Below, one piece after another: positions 16,849-24,596 of a stretch of DNA of 37,589 nt. Source of the DNA: CAYYJS01 sp964472315 (GTDB lineage Bacteria; Verrucomicrobiota; Kiritimatiellia; UBA8416); NCBI GenBank assembly GCA_964472315.1, contig CAYYJS010000032.1, forward strand, positions 1-37,589. The letters run 5' to 3'. The notes under the pieces were generated by a model that saw only the letters and a program-made list of their open reading frames with translations, was not told the DNA's origin and ran no database searches. The position numbers were made by a program, and so were the translations under genes. Each line of letters starts with the position of its first letter. Position 1 is the first letter of the stretch.

Positions 16849-19176
16849 TCACGCCAGGACGAAGACCGTCCCTTCCCACTTCCCGAGTCCACGGGCAACC
16901 AACCTTTCCAAGTCCGCCTTGGCTTCTTCGGCGCTACTATACCGCCGCGTATGCGCCCGATGAAGATCCCGGACGCGGCAGCGATGCCCCTCCCTCCCGC
17001 GAATCCAGGCGACGTTCTCCCCGTCGCGTTTCTCCGCGAAGTTGGCCGCCGAAACGCCGTACATCCGCAAGGCTTCGGCCAGGAACCACTCGCCGAGTTT
17101 CACGGCCGCAACCATCGTCTCCTCGGTGACGGGCGCGGTCAGATCATCGCACCGGAAACTGGATTGCGTCAGCCCGTGCAACACCAAGGCCAGGCGGGGG
17201 ATCATACCGCCGCGCGCCTTCGAGATGAATGCCGCCGACCTTTCGTCAGTGTCATTCGCCCTCAGAGACAGGCTGTCGAACGCGGCGACGTAGACACCCT
17301 TCGCCCGCGGTGAGAGTTCAATCACGTTCGCCGAATACTGGCCGGCGGTCTCCGTCTCGGTCGCGGCAAAGGGGAACGTGCGAAGTCGATTGACGGTCGC
17401 GCACCACGCCGTCTGGGCGTCGGGAGTGATCTCGTTTTCGGTCCACATCATGTTGCGTGATGGCGGGTTGACAACAAGAAGGCGGGGAAGCAGGCCGTTC
17501 GCAAACCGAGACGGGTTGCACACTTCGGCCATGACTGCCGGTTGAATGCCCCCCAGCACTGAGACGGCCGCCGCCGGAATGTCCGTTTCTTCTGAGTCGG
17601 TTTTGCGATCTTTCATGTATCTGTCAGCGTCCCACGCCTTCAACCAGAATTGCTCATCAGCCCCGCCGCCGGACTTGTAGGCGCCAAACCCCTTGAACCA
17701 GCCGGCCAACTCGTCCAGGAAACCGAGAAGCCCGCGCGGCGAGAGTGTCAGACGATGAATCACAGCTTCCGTCGTGGCATCGCCCACGATCATACGGTGT
17801 TGCGGATTCCGCAATAGCGTCTCGTCGGCTTCAGTTCTCGGGACGCTTCGTAATGGCTCGACGACATCCTTCATAGGCCCCGTCTTGTTCACGCCGGAGC
17901 GGGCGACAATGGCGCCCCACAGTGTTGGAGGCACGATGTACCTGCTCTTGAGACGCAGCCTGAAGGCGTTGCCCATCGCGGCACCCGCCACGACGAGCAC
18001 AGGCAGAGCCACGAAAGACGGGTCAACGCAATGCGCCTCGGACACAAGCCGGACATAGTCGGCGATCTTTGGCGGGAAGCAGTCAACCGGGAACGGCACC
18101 CACTCGCCGACGGGCGATTCGATGGCATCCGACGTAGCGGTCGCGGGCATCGTCGGGCCGGACATGAGCCCGTCGGCCAAGGACATGCCTAACGCACGCA
18201 GGGCCGCGTCCCCGTCCCTCAACCCATACTCGTCGAGTAGCCACCCGGCCGGCTTATCGAAGGGGGTGTTCCGGGCCTGCGTCACCTTGCGATCGAAGTC
18301 CTTCCGGTCTGCTGGATTGCCAGGGTCCCACGGCGGCACACACCGGGGGTTGAACTCTGCCCACAGGAGTGACAGGGCGTCAGAATCAGATAGTTTGAAC
18401 CCGACAACCATCGCGCGAGCGGCCCACAACAGGGCGTCGTGGCCGCCGTGCCCCTGAATGGCTGGGGCGCATTCGGCCAGGTACAGGCGAGCCCGTTCGA
18501 CGATGTTGTCGACTTCGACCGGCGCGTGGGCCTCGGCCGTGATCGGCTTCGTGGCGTGCGCGGTCAGGTCGGGGGTCTCTTCCGCCGGCGCCGGGGTGCT
18601 ATCACTGGCCTGCTGCAACCAGGGCAGAGCCGGGGCCGGGCGCTTCTCCAGTTCCGGGCGGAAGCAGTCCGGGAACTTCGCGAGTGGGATCTCGCCCGGG
18701 GCGGCGCCGGTCGCCCACTGATAGACCTTGCCGTTGGGATGGATCGACGGGGCGAGCATGATGTAATACCCGTCGGCGCGGATGTCGATGCCGTTGCGGA
18801 AGTTGTTCTTGTTCGTGGTCGGGGTGTCCGCCATGAACAGGAAGTGCGCCCCGCCGCGTGGCGAGTCTTGCCGCACGGTGGCCGGCATGTTCTCGCCGTC
18901 GAGTATCAGGTCGAGGGACTTCCAGCCGTCGACGCCCTTCTCGCCATCCACGTCGATGTCAACGACGTAGACGCCCGAGGCGGGGCCGCAAAGCAAGCCG
19001 ATGTTGGCGTCAGGCCAACGCTCCCACCACGCTTTGATGGTGCGTGCGTCGATGGTGGCCTCGCGGCACCCGCTTCGCGTCAGTGGTATCTTCTGACCTG
19101 GACGGCAGGGGAAGACATGCCACCCGAGCCCGGCGTACATGAGCGCCGCTTCCGCAATCGTGCTATCACGCTGCAT
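16849..19176 (-). CDS. Primase-polymerase (AEP) with DUF3987 helicase-like region
   Basis: This 775-residue replication protein begins with an archaeo-eukaryotic primase/polymerase domain. The catalytic DxD is at D73/D75 (VVDIDVDG), the basic-His motif SPRGGAHFLF is near H111, and IDIRADGYYIMLAPS is near 130-145. A linker and helical region (about 200-330) leads to a DUF3987 domain (about 350-680) with a Walker-like SGVNKTGPMKD and the FLDELAGWFKGF block. Such proteins prime and unwind DNA for satellites and plasmids. Its start overlaps the upstream gene by 11 bp, so it is the last gene of a minus-strand operon. The GTCGT array lies just past its stop. Confidence 0.88.
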   Translation of the reverse strand: MQRDSTIAEAALMYAGLGWHVFPCRPGQKIPLTRSGCREATIDARTIKAWWERWPDANIGLLCGPASGVYVVDIDVDGEKGVDGWKSLDLILDGENMPATVRQDSPRGGAHFLFMADTPTTNKNNFRNGIDIRADGYYIMLAPSIHPNGKVYQWATGAAPGEIPLAKFPDCFRPELEKRPAPALPWLQQASDSTPAPAEETPDLTAHATKPITAEAHAPVEVDNIVERARLYLAECAPAIQGHGGHDALLWAARAMVVGFKLSDSDALSLLWAEFNPRCVPPWDPGNPADRKDFDRKVTQARNTPFDKPAGWLLDEYGLRDGDAALRALGMSLADGLMSGPTMPATATSDAIESPVGEWVPFPVDCFPPKIADYVRLVSEAHCVDPSFVALPVLVVAGAAMGNAFRLRLKSRYIVPPTLWGAIVARSGVNKTGPMKDVVEPLRSVPRTEADETLLRNPQHRMIVGDATTEAVIHRLTLSPRGLLGFLDELAGWFKGFGAYKSGGGADEQFWLKAWDADRYMKDRKTDSEETDIPAAAVSVLGGIQPAVMAEVCNPSRFANGLLPRLLVVNPPSRNMMWTENEITPDAQTAWCATVNRLRTFPFAATETETAGQYSANVIELSPRAKGVYVAAFDSLSLRANDTDERSAAFISKARGGMIPRLALVLHGLTQSSFRCDDLTAPVTEETMVAAVKLGEWFLAEALRMYGVSAANFAEKRDGENVAWIRGREGHRCRVRDLHRAHTRRYSSAEEAKADLERLVARGLGKWEGTVFVLA

Positions 19177-19720
19177 GGCGGTACCCTCCTGCGGCGATCT
19201 CCTCGCGGCAATCGTAGATGGCCAACGAAAGCTGCCTTACGCGAACGGCTCCCGAATGGCGAAGCACCCGCAGTGCGCCGCGCGTCGCGTCCAGGTAAGA
19301 GTTTCGGAAGGCTTGCTCCTGTTCGGGACTGAAGCCAGGCCCAGTGCGGGTGCGTACGTTCGGCGCGTCATACGGAAGCGGGCCGTTTTCGTAGGCATTC
19401 CAGTACGCAAGCATGTCGTCGCCGGGCTCTGGCGGGGGGAACCAACCAGCCGCCACGCTACCGGCCGCCCATCGGACGACGGCGCGCAGGTGGCGCGCCC
19501 GCTTGGTGGGCGTGTCGAGTTGAGCGCCCCCGTGGCCGACGGCGTGAAGCGCGTGATTCGCGGCTCGGAGTTGACCTCGCAGCACAGCATCGCCACGGAT
19601 GAAGGCGAAGACTTGACGGTCGTCGTCTGTCGAAGTATCTTCCCGACAGTCACTCCCACCACGGACTTGACTTGAGGCCCGACGGTTGCTGCCGTCGGGT
19701 CTTGCGTTTTCAGTAGTCAT
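19166..19720 (-). CDS. Hypothetical protein between the HTH gene and the primase
   Basis: I do not recognise this 184-residue soluble protein. The first 30 residues are polar and low in complexity. The middle has a possible helical segment (RHLRAVVRWAAGSVAAGWF) and a Pro-rich loop, and the C-terminal part is again helical (EQEQAFRNSYLDATRGALRV). Its ATG overlaps the upstream HTH stop (ATGA) and its 3' end overlaps the primase start by 11 bp. It is therefore translated as part of the replication operon. A primase accessory role is possible but unproved. Confidence 0.6.
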   Translation of the reverse strand: MTTENARPDGSNRRASSQVRGGSDCREDTSTDDDRQVFAFIRGDAVLRGQLRAANHALHAVGHGGAQLDTPTKRARHLRAVVRWAAGSVAAGWFPPPEPGDDMLAYWNAYENGPLPYDAPNVRTRTGPGFSPEQEQAFRNSYLDATRGALRVLRHSGAVRVRQLSLAIYDCREEIAAGGYRHAA

Positions 19721-19995
19721 TCGGACATCCCCTCTGTTGCCAGTCGGGTCGCCTGGTCGAGGTCAAACCGGATGCGCCGGGGGGATTGCCGAATCGCAGT
19801 CAGCCGGCCAGTGCGGGCATACCGAAACACGGTGCGGCTACATGTCCCAAGGATTTCGGCGGCCTGCTTTGCCGTGCCAAGTCTAGCCGTTGTCCGCTTC
19901 GGTGGCTTGCACGCCGCATGCACCCGTTCGAGGGTGTCCGCGTCCGCCTCCATCACCATCGCCAGGATCTCTCGCCTTACACTCTGCTCGTTCAT
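19717..19995 (-). CDS. AlpA/excisionase-like helix-turn-helix protein
   Basis: This 92-residue protein has an HTH_17/MerR-like C-terminal half: GTAKQAAEILGTCSRTVFRY, then ARTGRLTAIRQSPRRIRF. The second block is the wing that reads the minor groove in excisionases and AlpA regulators. The N-terminal 35 residues are helical. ATG 19995 is supported by AAGGAG six bases upstream; the open frame reaches 20115 without a better site. It would act as recombination directionality factor or activator of the satellite genes. It is coupled to the next gene by ATGA. Confidence 0.75.
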   Translation of the reverse strand: MNEQSVRREILAMVMEADADTLERVHAACKPPKRTTARLGTAKQAAEILGTCSRTVFRYARTGRLTAIRQSPRRIRFDLDQATRLATEGMSE

Positions 19996-20074
19996 GTGCC
20001 GCTCCTTCCATTGCCAGGCGAACCGTTGCCGGATGGCAACTACACAAGTGCGCCCTCTAACAGAAGGATGGGAA

Positions 20075-20194
20075 ATGTGCGGTACAGCGCTTCGATGTGC
20101 GTTTCGATTACGCACTCGTCAGCAATATCGGGGGCATTTCGCGTGGACATGTGCGTTTCGGGCGTGCGAAAGCCCTGACGGAACTGTGCGTTAC
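20075..20194. repeat. TGTGCG repeat cluster upstream of the HTH gene
   Basis: ATGTGCGTTTCG occurs at 20095-20106 and again exactly at 20149-20160. Related copies are ATGTGCGGTAC (20075-20085) and CTGTGCGTTAC (20184-20194), with an inverted relative near 20108-20118. These lie just upstream of the AlpA-like gene on the minus strand and may be binding sites for it or for the upstream HTH protein. Confidence 0.4.
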
Positions 20195-20982
20195 AGTTCC
20201 TCGTGGTATTTATGCGCGTCGGGCGGATTGGCCTTCTCGTTGAGGGCTTTCCTGCATGCATCGATCATGACACAGATCGTGCTGTTCTTGGCGGATCGCT
20301 TGATGTACCGGCTGACCGTGGTGTGTGCCTTGCCCACTCGCCTCGCAATTCTGGTGACCGTCAACAACTGACTATACGTCGCATCGTCGTGAAGCAGCCG
20401 CAGTTCATCGTGCAGAAATTCGATAGCGCGGGGCACCCATGCGCCGTTTTTGCGGGCCGTTCTGGCAACGGACTCCTGCTGTGGGGCATGCTTGCCTCGC
20501 GACCGGCCGGTGTCCGAATCCGCCCACCGCTCCCGCACGCGCCGCCACGCCCCTTCTATGGCCCGCATCTCACGCGGCCAGTCTGGCGGACCAAGGATGA
20601 GGCATGCCCACACCGTTTCGTCCAGTCCGTCACACGGTGGCTCGATGCGCAACAGTCCCGCCGCCTCAACGTCGCAAGGCGGCGCGGAATCAGCAACTGC
20701 GTTGACGGTAGCTACGAGCAAGGCGGCAGATTCGGCAAAGGTGGAGCCGTCGGGTTTCGGCTTTCGCCACGACGCCAAGACTTCCCGCTCCGCGTTGCGG
20801 TTCGCAAGCGTGTTCTCTCCCCGTTCGGGCACTGCGGCCTTCATGTCCTCAAGATTTTGCCGCGCGTCGTTCAGGAATGTGCGGCACTGCTCGATGACTG
20901 CGGCCTCACGGCCGCGTGCCAGCTCCGAGAAGTCAACGGCGATTTGCCAGAGCCAGTCAGGGATATGGTTTGTGTCTTTCAC
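20191..20982 (-). CDS. Hypothetical protein with C-terminal helix-turn-helix
   Basis: The N-terminal two thirds of this protein (about 263 residues) are helical and unfamiliar. Near the C-terminus the segment LLTVTRIARRVGKAHTTVSR reads as a helix-turn-helix of the plasmid-partition or replication-regulator kind. The GTG at 20982 has GAGGGGG about five bases upstream; an ATG at 21009 without such a site would add nine residues. It is the first gene of the minus-strand block leading to the primase and may regulate that operon through the TGTGCG repeats downstream. The function is not assigned. Confidence 0.6.
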   Translation of the reverse strand: MKDTNHIPDWLWQIAVDFSELARGREAAVIEQCRTFLNDARQNLEDMKAAVPERGENTLANRNAEREVLASWRKPKPDGSTFAESAALLVATVNAVADSAPPCDVEAAGLLRIEPPCDGLDETVWACLILGPPDWPREMRAIEGAWRRVRERWADSDTGRSRGKHAPQQESVARTARKNGAWVPRAIEFLHDELRLLHDDATYSQLLTVTRIARRVGKAHTTVSRYIKRSAKNSTICVMIDACRKALNEKANPPDAHKYHEEL

Positions 20983-21061
20983 AGTGTCCCCCTCTGCGTC
21001 ATGTCCCATGATAGCAGCGGGCCATGCCGCGATTCGGGAGCTACCCTAGGCCCGCTCAAGG

Positions 21062-21979
21062 CTATTCCGTGGCGGTCTCTTTCACAAGCATTTGCCGCGT
21101 GAAGATGCCAAATGCAACGACGCATGCGCTACAAACGTACAGTGCGTTACTGGAGATGTCCCAGAAATCGCGATCCAGAAGCGCGAGTGCCATGGCGGCC
21201 CCGCCGAGCAGAAGGACGAGCCCAGCAAAGACTACGGCGACTTGGCGCTTATACCTGGGTGCCACATAGGCTGCGATATACACGACCGAGGCGCCTCGGG
21301 TGATTCCTTCCGTGCCCATGAGTACGAGGCGCGCGAAGACCGACTCCATGGGAAGCCCGCAGTAGGCATACAATCCCCATCGCGTCGAACTCACACCCAC
21401 TACATACGCCACGAAACTCCCGAGCAGCACAGCGGGGACAAGGACGATCCACCGGAGCACCGACAGTATCTTGGCACGTCTTTCCTGCTGGAATGCGCTG
21501 TCGGCGGCGGGTTTCCTCGTCGCGGGTACGTCATCACTCTCCGAAACCAACTCGGATTCGTCGCTTGCCGTGATCTCGCCCCCGAGATTCAGGAGTTCCT
21601 GCACGGTGTTCGCGATGGTGCAGAGCTCGGCACCCCTTTCGCCATCACCGTCGATATCGAAACACCATCCGGGCTCACTGTAGGCATCGCTCCCAAAACC
21701 ACTGTTGCTCACCCCGCCAACGGAAATCTCGAATCGTTCGTCCGTGACGGTAAAGTCGACGGAACGGGACTCCCGATTATAGCGGTAACAGACCCCAAAC
21801 GACACATCTGCACCCGGCGTGATGACCGGCATGCGCCCGAGAACCTGAACGGCCCGGCGGATGGCAGCCGAGTCCTGTCGGCTGATCCCTTCGTGCCGTA
21901 GTAGCAGGTGCGCCGAATCTAAAGCCACAGATATGGCATAGTCGTCTTCCTGTCTCAGATCAAACGTCGCCTCGTCCAT
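21062..21979 (-). CDS. Membrane protein with soluble N-terminal domain, divergent from the XRE gene
   Basis: This 305-residue protein has a soluble domain (about 1-165, with GWCFDIDGDGERGAELCTIAN), a charged linker, then three or four transmembrane helices (WIVLVPAVLLGSFVAYVVGV, VVFAGLVLLLGGAAMALALL and SSNALYVCSACVVAFGIF). No family is recognised. The ATG at 21979 has AAAGGA about 11 bases upstream; the open frame continues to 22063. It diverges from an XRE regulator across a shared operator. The layout (cytosolic sensor plus membrane helices under repressor control) is reminiscent of abortive-infection membrane effectors; this is inference only. Confidence 0.65.
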   Translation of the reverse strand: MDEATFDLRQEDDYAISVALDSAHLLLRHEGISRQDSAAIRRAVQVLGRMPVITPGADVSFGVCYRYNRESRSVDFTVTDERFEISVGGVSNSGFGSDAYSEPGWCFDIDGDGERGAELCTIANTVQELLNLGGEITASDESELVSESDDVPATRKPAADSAFQQERRAKILSVLRWIVLVPAVLLGSFVAYVVGVSSTRWGLYAYCGLPMESVFARLVLMGTEGITRGASVVYIAAYVAPRYKRQVAVVFAGLVLLLGGAAMALALLDRDFWDISSNALYVCSACVVAFGIFTRQMLVKETATE

Positions 21980-22049
21980 GGTGTCTTTTCCTTTCGCAGG
22001 GGTTGCAGGAACCGTTTCGCGGGCGACTGTCGCCCACCCCACCAGCGCG

Positions 22050-22079
22050 AACTTACGCCCCATTGTGCCGTACTGTCAA
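22050..22079 (-). promoter_or_regulatory. Promoter of the membrane-protein gene
   Basis: Read on the minus strand, a perfect -35 TTGACA (22074-22079) is followed after 18 bp by TAAGTT (22050-22055). One arm of the large inverted repeat sits between the two boxes, where a bound repressor would block transcription. Confidence 0.55.
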
Positions 22080-22102
22080 CCAGTTCAATGCGGCACAATG
22101 GG
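22059..22102. promoter_or_regulatory. 12-bp inverted repeat, likely XRE operator
   Basis: CCCATTGTGCCG (22059-22070) and CGGCACAATGGG (22091-22102) are perfect inverted arms with 32-bp centre spacing, three helical turns. The repeat spans the divergent promoter region and ends five bases before the XRE start codon, so the regulator could silence both its own gene and the membrane gene. Confidence 0.65.
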
Positions 22103-22107
22103 CCGTA

Positions 22108-22329
22108 ATGAGAACTGCCACCAACGCGCACCTGAAGCGATTCGGGGGGAACGTCCGCCGTTTGAGGAATGAGGCCGGGGTAACTCAAGAGAAACTCGCC
22201 GAGCTGGCCGACCTGAACATCCGCACGGTGCAGAAGATCGAAGCCGGCCACACCAACATCCTCGTCACGACGGCGGCGCGGATTCAGAAGGCGCTTGCTT
22301 GCGACTGGGCGCGCCTGATGAAGATGTAG
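22108..22329 (+). CDS. XRE-family transcriptional regulator
   Basis: This is a 73-residue single-domain Cro/C1-type repressor: VRRLRNEAGVTQEKLAELAD, then LNIRTVQKIEAGHTNI, the typical five-helix HTH_3 pattern. ATG 22108 gives a compact family-length protein; the frame is open from 22003 but would translate through the operator. No Shine-Dalgarno sequence precedes the ATG. With CACAAT at 22094-22099 as a -10, the message would begin at or near the ATG, so it may be leaderless like some phage repressors. It probably binds the inverted repeat just upstream. Confidence 0.85.
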   Translation: MRTATNAHLKRFGGNVRRLRNEAGVTQEKLAELADLNIRTVQKIEAGHTNILVTTAARIQKALACDWARLMKM

Positions 22330-22373
22330 GCACTCGGCAGCGTCCCGGCGCCTACGCCGTCTCCAGCGCCGAG

Positions 22374-22664
22374 TCAGCACACTGCAAAGCAAAGGCCCCC
22401 GCCAATACGTTCTTCCCAAAGTGGCTCAAGGTGCTGTTCTTCTTCTGGCGTCCAGTTCGCGCCGACCTTCGGGCGATTCGGATCAAGTGGCCGCTCCGCC
22501 CGTGGCCGACTCCGCCGCTCCAGCGCCTCAAGCGCCACGAACAAGGCACGGACCGTATCGGCCTGCTGGTAGGGACTGCCCGCCGGGAAGGGAACCTTCC
22601 TTCTTGTGCGAACTGCGCCAATATGCAAACGTGAGCGATGGTTTGCGGCGTGGGAGATTGCCAC
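22374..22664 (-). pseudogene. Truncated WTPEE-motif small protein
   Basis: Codons near the middle read ADTVRALFVALEALERRSRP and, further on, GANWTPEEEQHLEPLW. This resembles small bacterial proteins that have a helical N-terminus followed by a WTPEED helix and a C-terminal DNA-binding-like tail. Here the tail after WTPEEEQHL is missing or shifted, so the gene looks broken at its 3' end. The true start is unclear. It fills most of the 343-bp stretch between the XRE gene and the HTH relic, in which I see nothing else. Confidence 0.4.
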
Positions 22665-22672
22665 GGCGCTAT

Positions 22673-22887
22673 ATGACGCCGGAAGCGTGGGCTTTACTGA
22701 GCGAGATAGCGGAGCACCTCGCAGGTAAGCACCGGCACGGTGCGCCGGTGGGTTCGGGCGGAAGAGGATTCCCGTTCACCGGGTGGGCCGGTTCTGGCGG
22801 TTCCAGGTATCGGAGATTGACGAATGGTTCCGGGCCGCAAGGCGGCCGGCGGGGCGGCAACAGTACCAGAGGGGAAGTGAGACGAGT
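22673..22887 (+). pseudogene. HTH_17 (excisionase-like) gene with two frameshifts, fused in frame to the PLD gene
   Basis: Three consecutive frames join into one standard HTH_17 domain: MTPEAWALLSEIAEHL from 22673, then VSTGTVRRWVRA, then KRIPVHRVGRFWRFQVSEID and EWFRA. Each join needs removal of one base, near 22722-22724 and near 22760. The last frame runs without a stop into the phospholipase-D gene, so the ancestral product may have been an HTH-PLD fusion. The frameshifts may be real decay or base-calling errors in G-rich sequence. Confidence 0.6.
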
Positions 22888-23418
22888 ATGGCGCAAGACA
22901 CCCGGCATGTCCGGCTGGTGACGGAAAGGACGGTGGAGCACTTCCTCCAGCGTCTCTTTCTCCGTGACATGCCAGTCCGAAGCCTCTGCATGGTGTCGCC
23001 GTTCATCAACACGATGGAGGAGTGCCGGTACACCCTTGCCGATCTGTCCGCGAAGATCACACGCGAGCGCATCCCCACCTACGTTGTCACCCGGTCGCCG
23101 GTGGAACCGTGGCAGGAAGCGGCAATGGCGATTCTGGCCCAAAACGAGTGGGTCGAGGTCCGGTACAACAACTCGGTTCATGCGAAGGTCTACATCACAG
23201 CGGCCATGCAGGAGTCCGAGTCCTTCGCGCTTTTCGGGTCCGGCAACCTGACAGGCCGGTCCATCGAGGCCAATGTTGAAGTCGGCATGATCATCGTGGC
23301 CCAGGGGCAAGGCCGCCCTCTGGTCGAGGAACTCTACTACTGGGCGAACAACCGGTTGCGGATTTTGGAGGAGAGCAAACTGCATCAACCCATCAGGGCG
23401 AAAAGGAGAAGCGCATGA
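22888..23418 (+). CDS. Phospholipase-D-type nuclease, first gene of the candidate defence operon
   Basis: This 176-residue protein carries one HKD half-site: H98 and K100 in SVHAKVYI, then LFGSGNLTGRSIEANVEVG with S118 and N120. Single-HKD proteins act as dimers, and bacterial forms such as Nuc, BfiI and DISARM DrmC cut or bind DNA. It has no signal peptide, so it is cytoplasmic. The ATG at 22888 follows a purine-rich stretch (GAGGGGAAG) that is rather distant, and the frame remains open into the HTH relic. Its stop overlaps the ATPase start as ATGA. I infer that it is the nuclease or DNA-end-sensing part of the system. Confidence 0.8.
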   Translation: MAQDTRHVRLVTERTVEHFLQRLFLRDMPVRSLCMVSPFINTMEECRYTLADLSAKITRERIPTYVVTRSPVEPWQEAAMAILAQNEWVEVRYNNSVHAKVYITAAMQESESFALFGSGNLTGRSIEANVEVGMIIVAQGQGRPLVEELYYWANNRLRILEESKLHQPIRAKRRSA

Positions 23419-24578
23419 GTAACACATTCAAGGACTGGTTCTGTCTGAGCGGGCGTGAGACGTTCACGATTGACCCGAAGGTCAATCCCACGGACGCGCG
23501 TTTCTACTTTGGCCGGGATCCGTTGCGCGACCGCATGAAGAAACAGATCAGCCGGGCATTCATTGACCCGCAGGTTCCGAAGATGATGATCTACGGCGCC
23601 TACGGTTCAGGCAAGACGCAGACCCTTCACTATCTCGCCTACGAACTGGTCAACACCACGCCCAAAGCCTGCAAGGGAAAGCCCCACGTCGTACACCTGG
23701 ACATCGAAGTCCAGAGCAAGTCCATGGCCGAGCTGTGGCACCTTCAGATGATGGAAGCCCTTGGCATGGCGACCGTGCAGGGGTGGCTTCAGGCCCTATT
23801 CTCCAAGTCCGCCAATTTCGAGCAGGAAGTCGAGAAACTGACGGGCGACCCCAACATCGCAATGGCGTTCAAGCAACTTCGCGGCGGCGGCGACCTGGCT
23901 TTCAACGCCTGGCGCTGGCTGACCGGCTCGAAACTCGCGCCAAAGGAACTCGTTGAAATCAAGGTGACGCGCAGCCTTGCCGATGTGGGTGTTGGCGACA
24001 TGGTGTCCGCCCTCCAATCCATCGGCAACCTGGCGCGCGCCGTTGGCGCTTGCCTGATTTTCTTCATCGACGAGATGGAAGAACTCATCAACATCAAGCA
24101 GGGCGACGCGGCGGAATCCTGGCACCAGTACACGCGGAAACTCGCCGACAACTCGAACTCGTCTGTTGGTTTCGTCATCGGCTTCAAGGCCGTGACCGTG
24201 GACGAGGCCCCGAAGATGATTGTCCGCGAAGACATCCTTTCCCGGATTTCCCGCGCGAACATGGTCGAGTTGGAAACGCTGTCCGCGCCGGCCAACGTCA
24301 AGACGTTTGTCGAAGAGATGCTTTCCCATCTCATTGACCAGACGGCGGCCGACAAACTCATCAAAACCGAAAAGCTGCCGGCGGCGGTCTCGACGTATCC
24401 CTTCTCGGCTTCGGCGTTCGACTTGCTCTGCGACTACGCCTGCCAGGACGCGATCAAGTCCACGCCCCGGAACATCATCCGCACCATCAACGAGTGCGCC
24501 ATCGCCGCATGGGACGGCCAGAAGATGATTATCGAAGACGACATCGTGAACGAAATTGCGCCCATCGTCTTCGGGTAA
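23415..24578 (+). CDS. AAA-type ATPase of the candidate defence operon
   Basis: This 387-residue P-loop ATPase shows Walker A GAYGSGKTQ (residues 61-69) and Walker B LIFFIDEMEE (213-222). An N-terminal GRDPLRDRM block, as in ORC/Cdc6-like and BREX BrxC-like ATPases, precedes the P-loop. The C-terminal third (about 290-387) looks like a helical lid plus winged helix (ASAFDLLCDYACQDAIKSTP, then RNIIRTINECA). It is much shorter than true BrxC. It is translationally coupled to the PLD gene and lies 18 bp before the HerA gene. It probably remodels or loads partners on DNA. Confidence 0.85.
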   Translation: MSNTFKDWFCLSGRETFTIDPKVNPTDARFYFGRDPLRDRMKKQISRAFIDPQVPKMMIYGAYGSGKTQTLHYLAYELVNTTPKACKGKPHVVHLDIEVQSKSMAELWHLQMMEALGMATVQGWLQALFSKSANFEQEVEKLTGDPNIAMAFKQLRGGGDLAFNAWRWLTGSKLAPKELVEIKVTRSLADVGVGDMVSALQSIGNLARAVGACLIFFIDEMEELINIKQGDAAESWHQYTRKLADNSNSSVGFVIGFKAVTVDEAPKMIVREDILSRISRANMVELETLSAPANVKTFVEEMLSHLIDQTAADKLIKTEKLPAAVSTYPFSASAFDLLCDYACQDAIKSTPRNIIRTINECAIAAWDGQKMIIEDDIVNEIAPIVFG

Positions 24579-24596
24579 GAGAGGTAGGGTGTCCCG

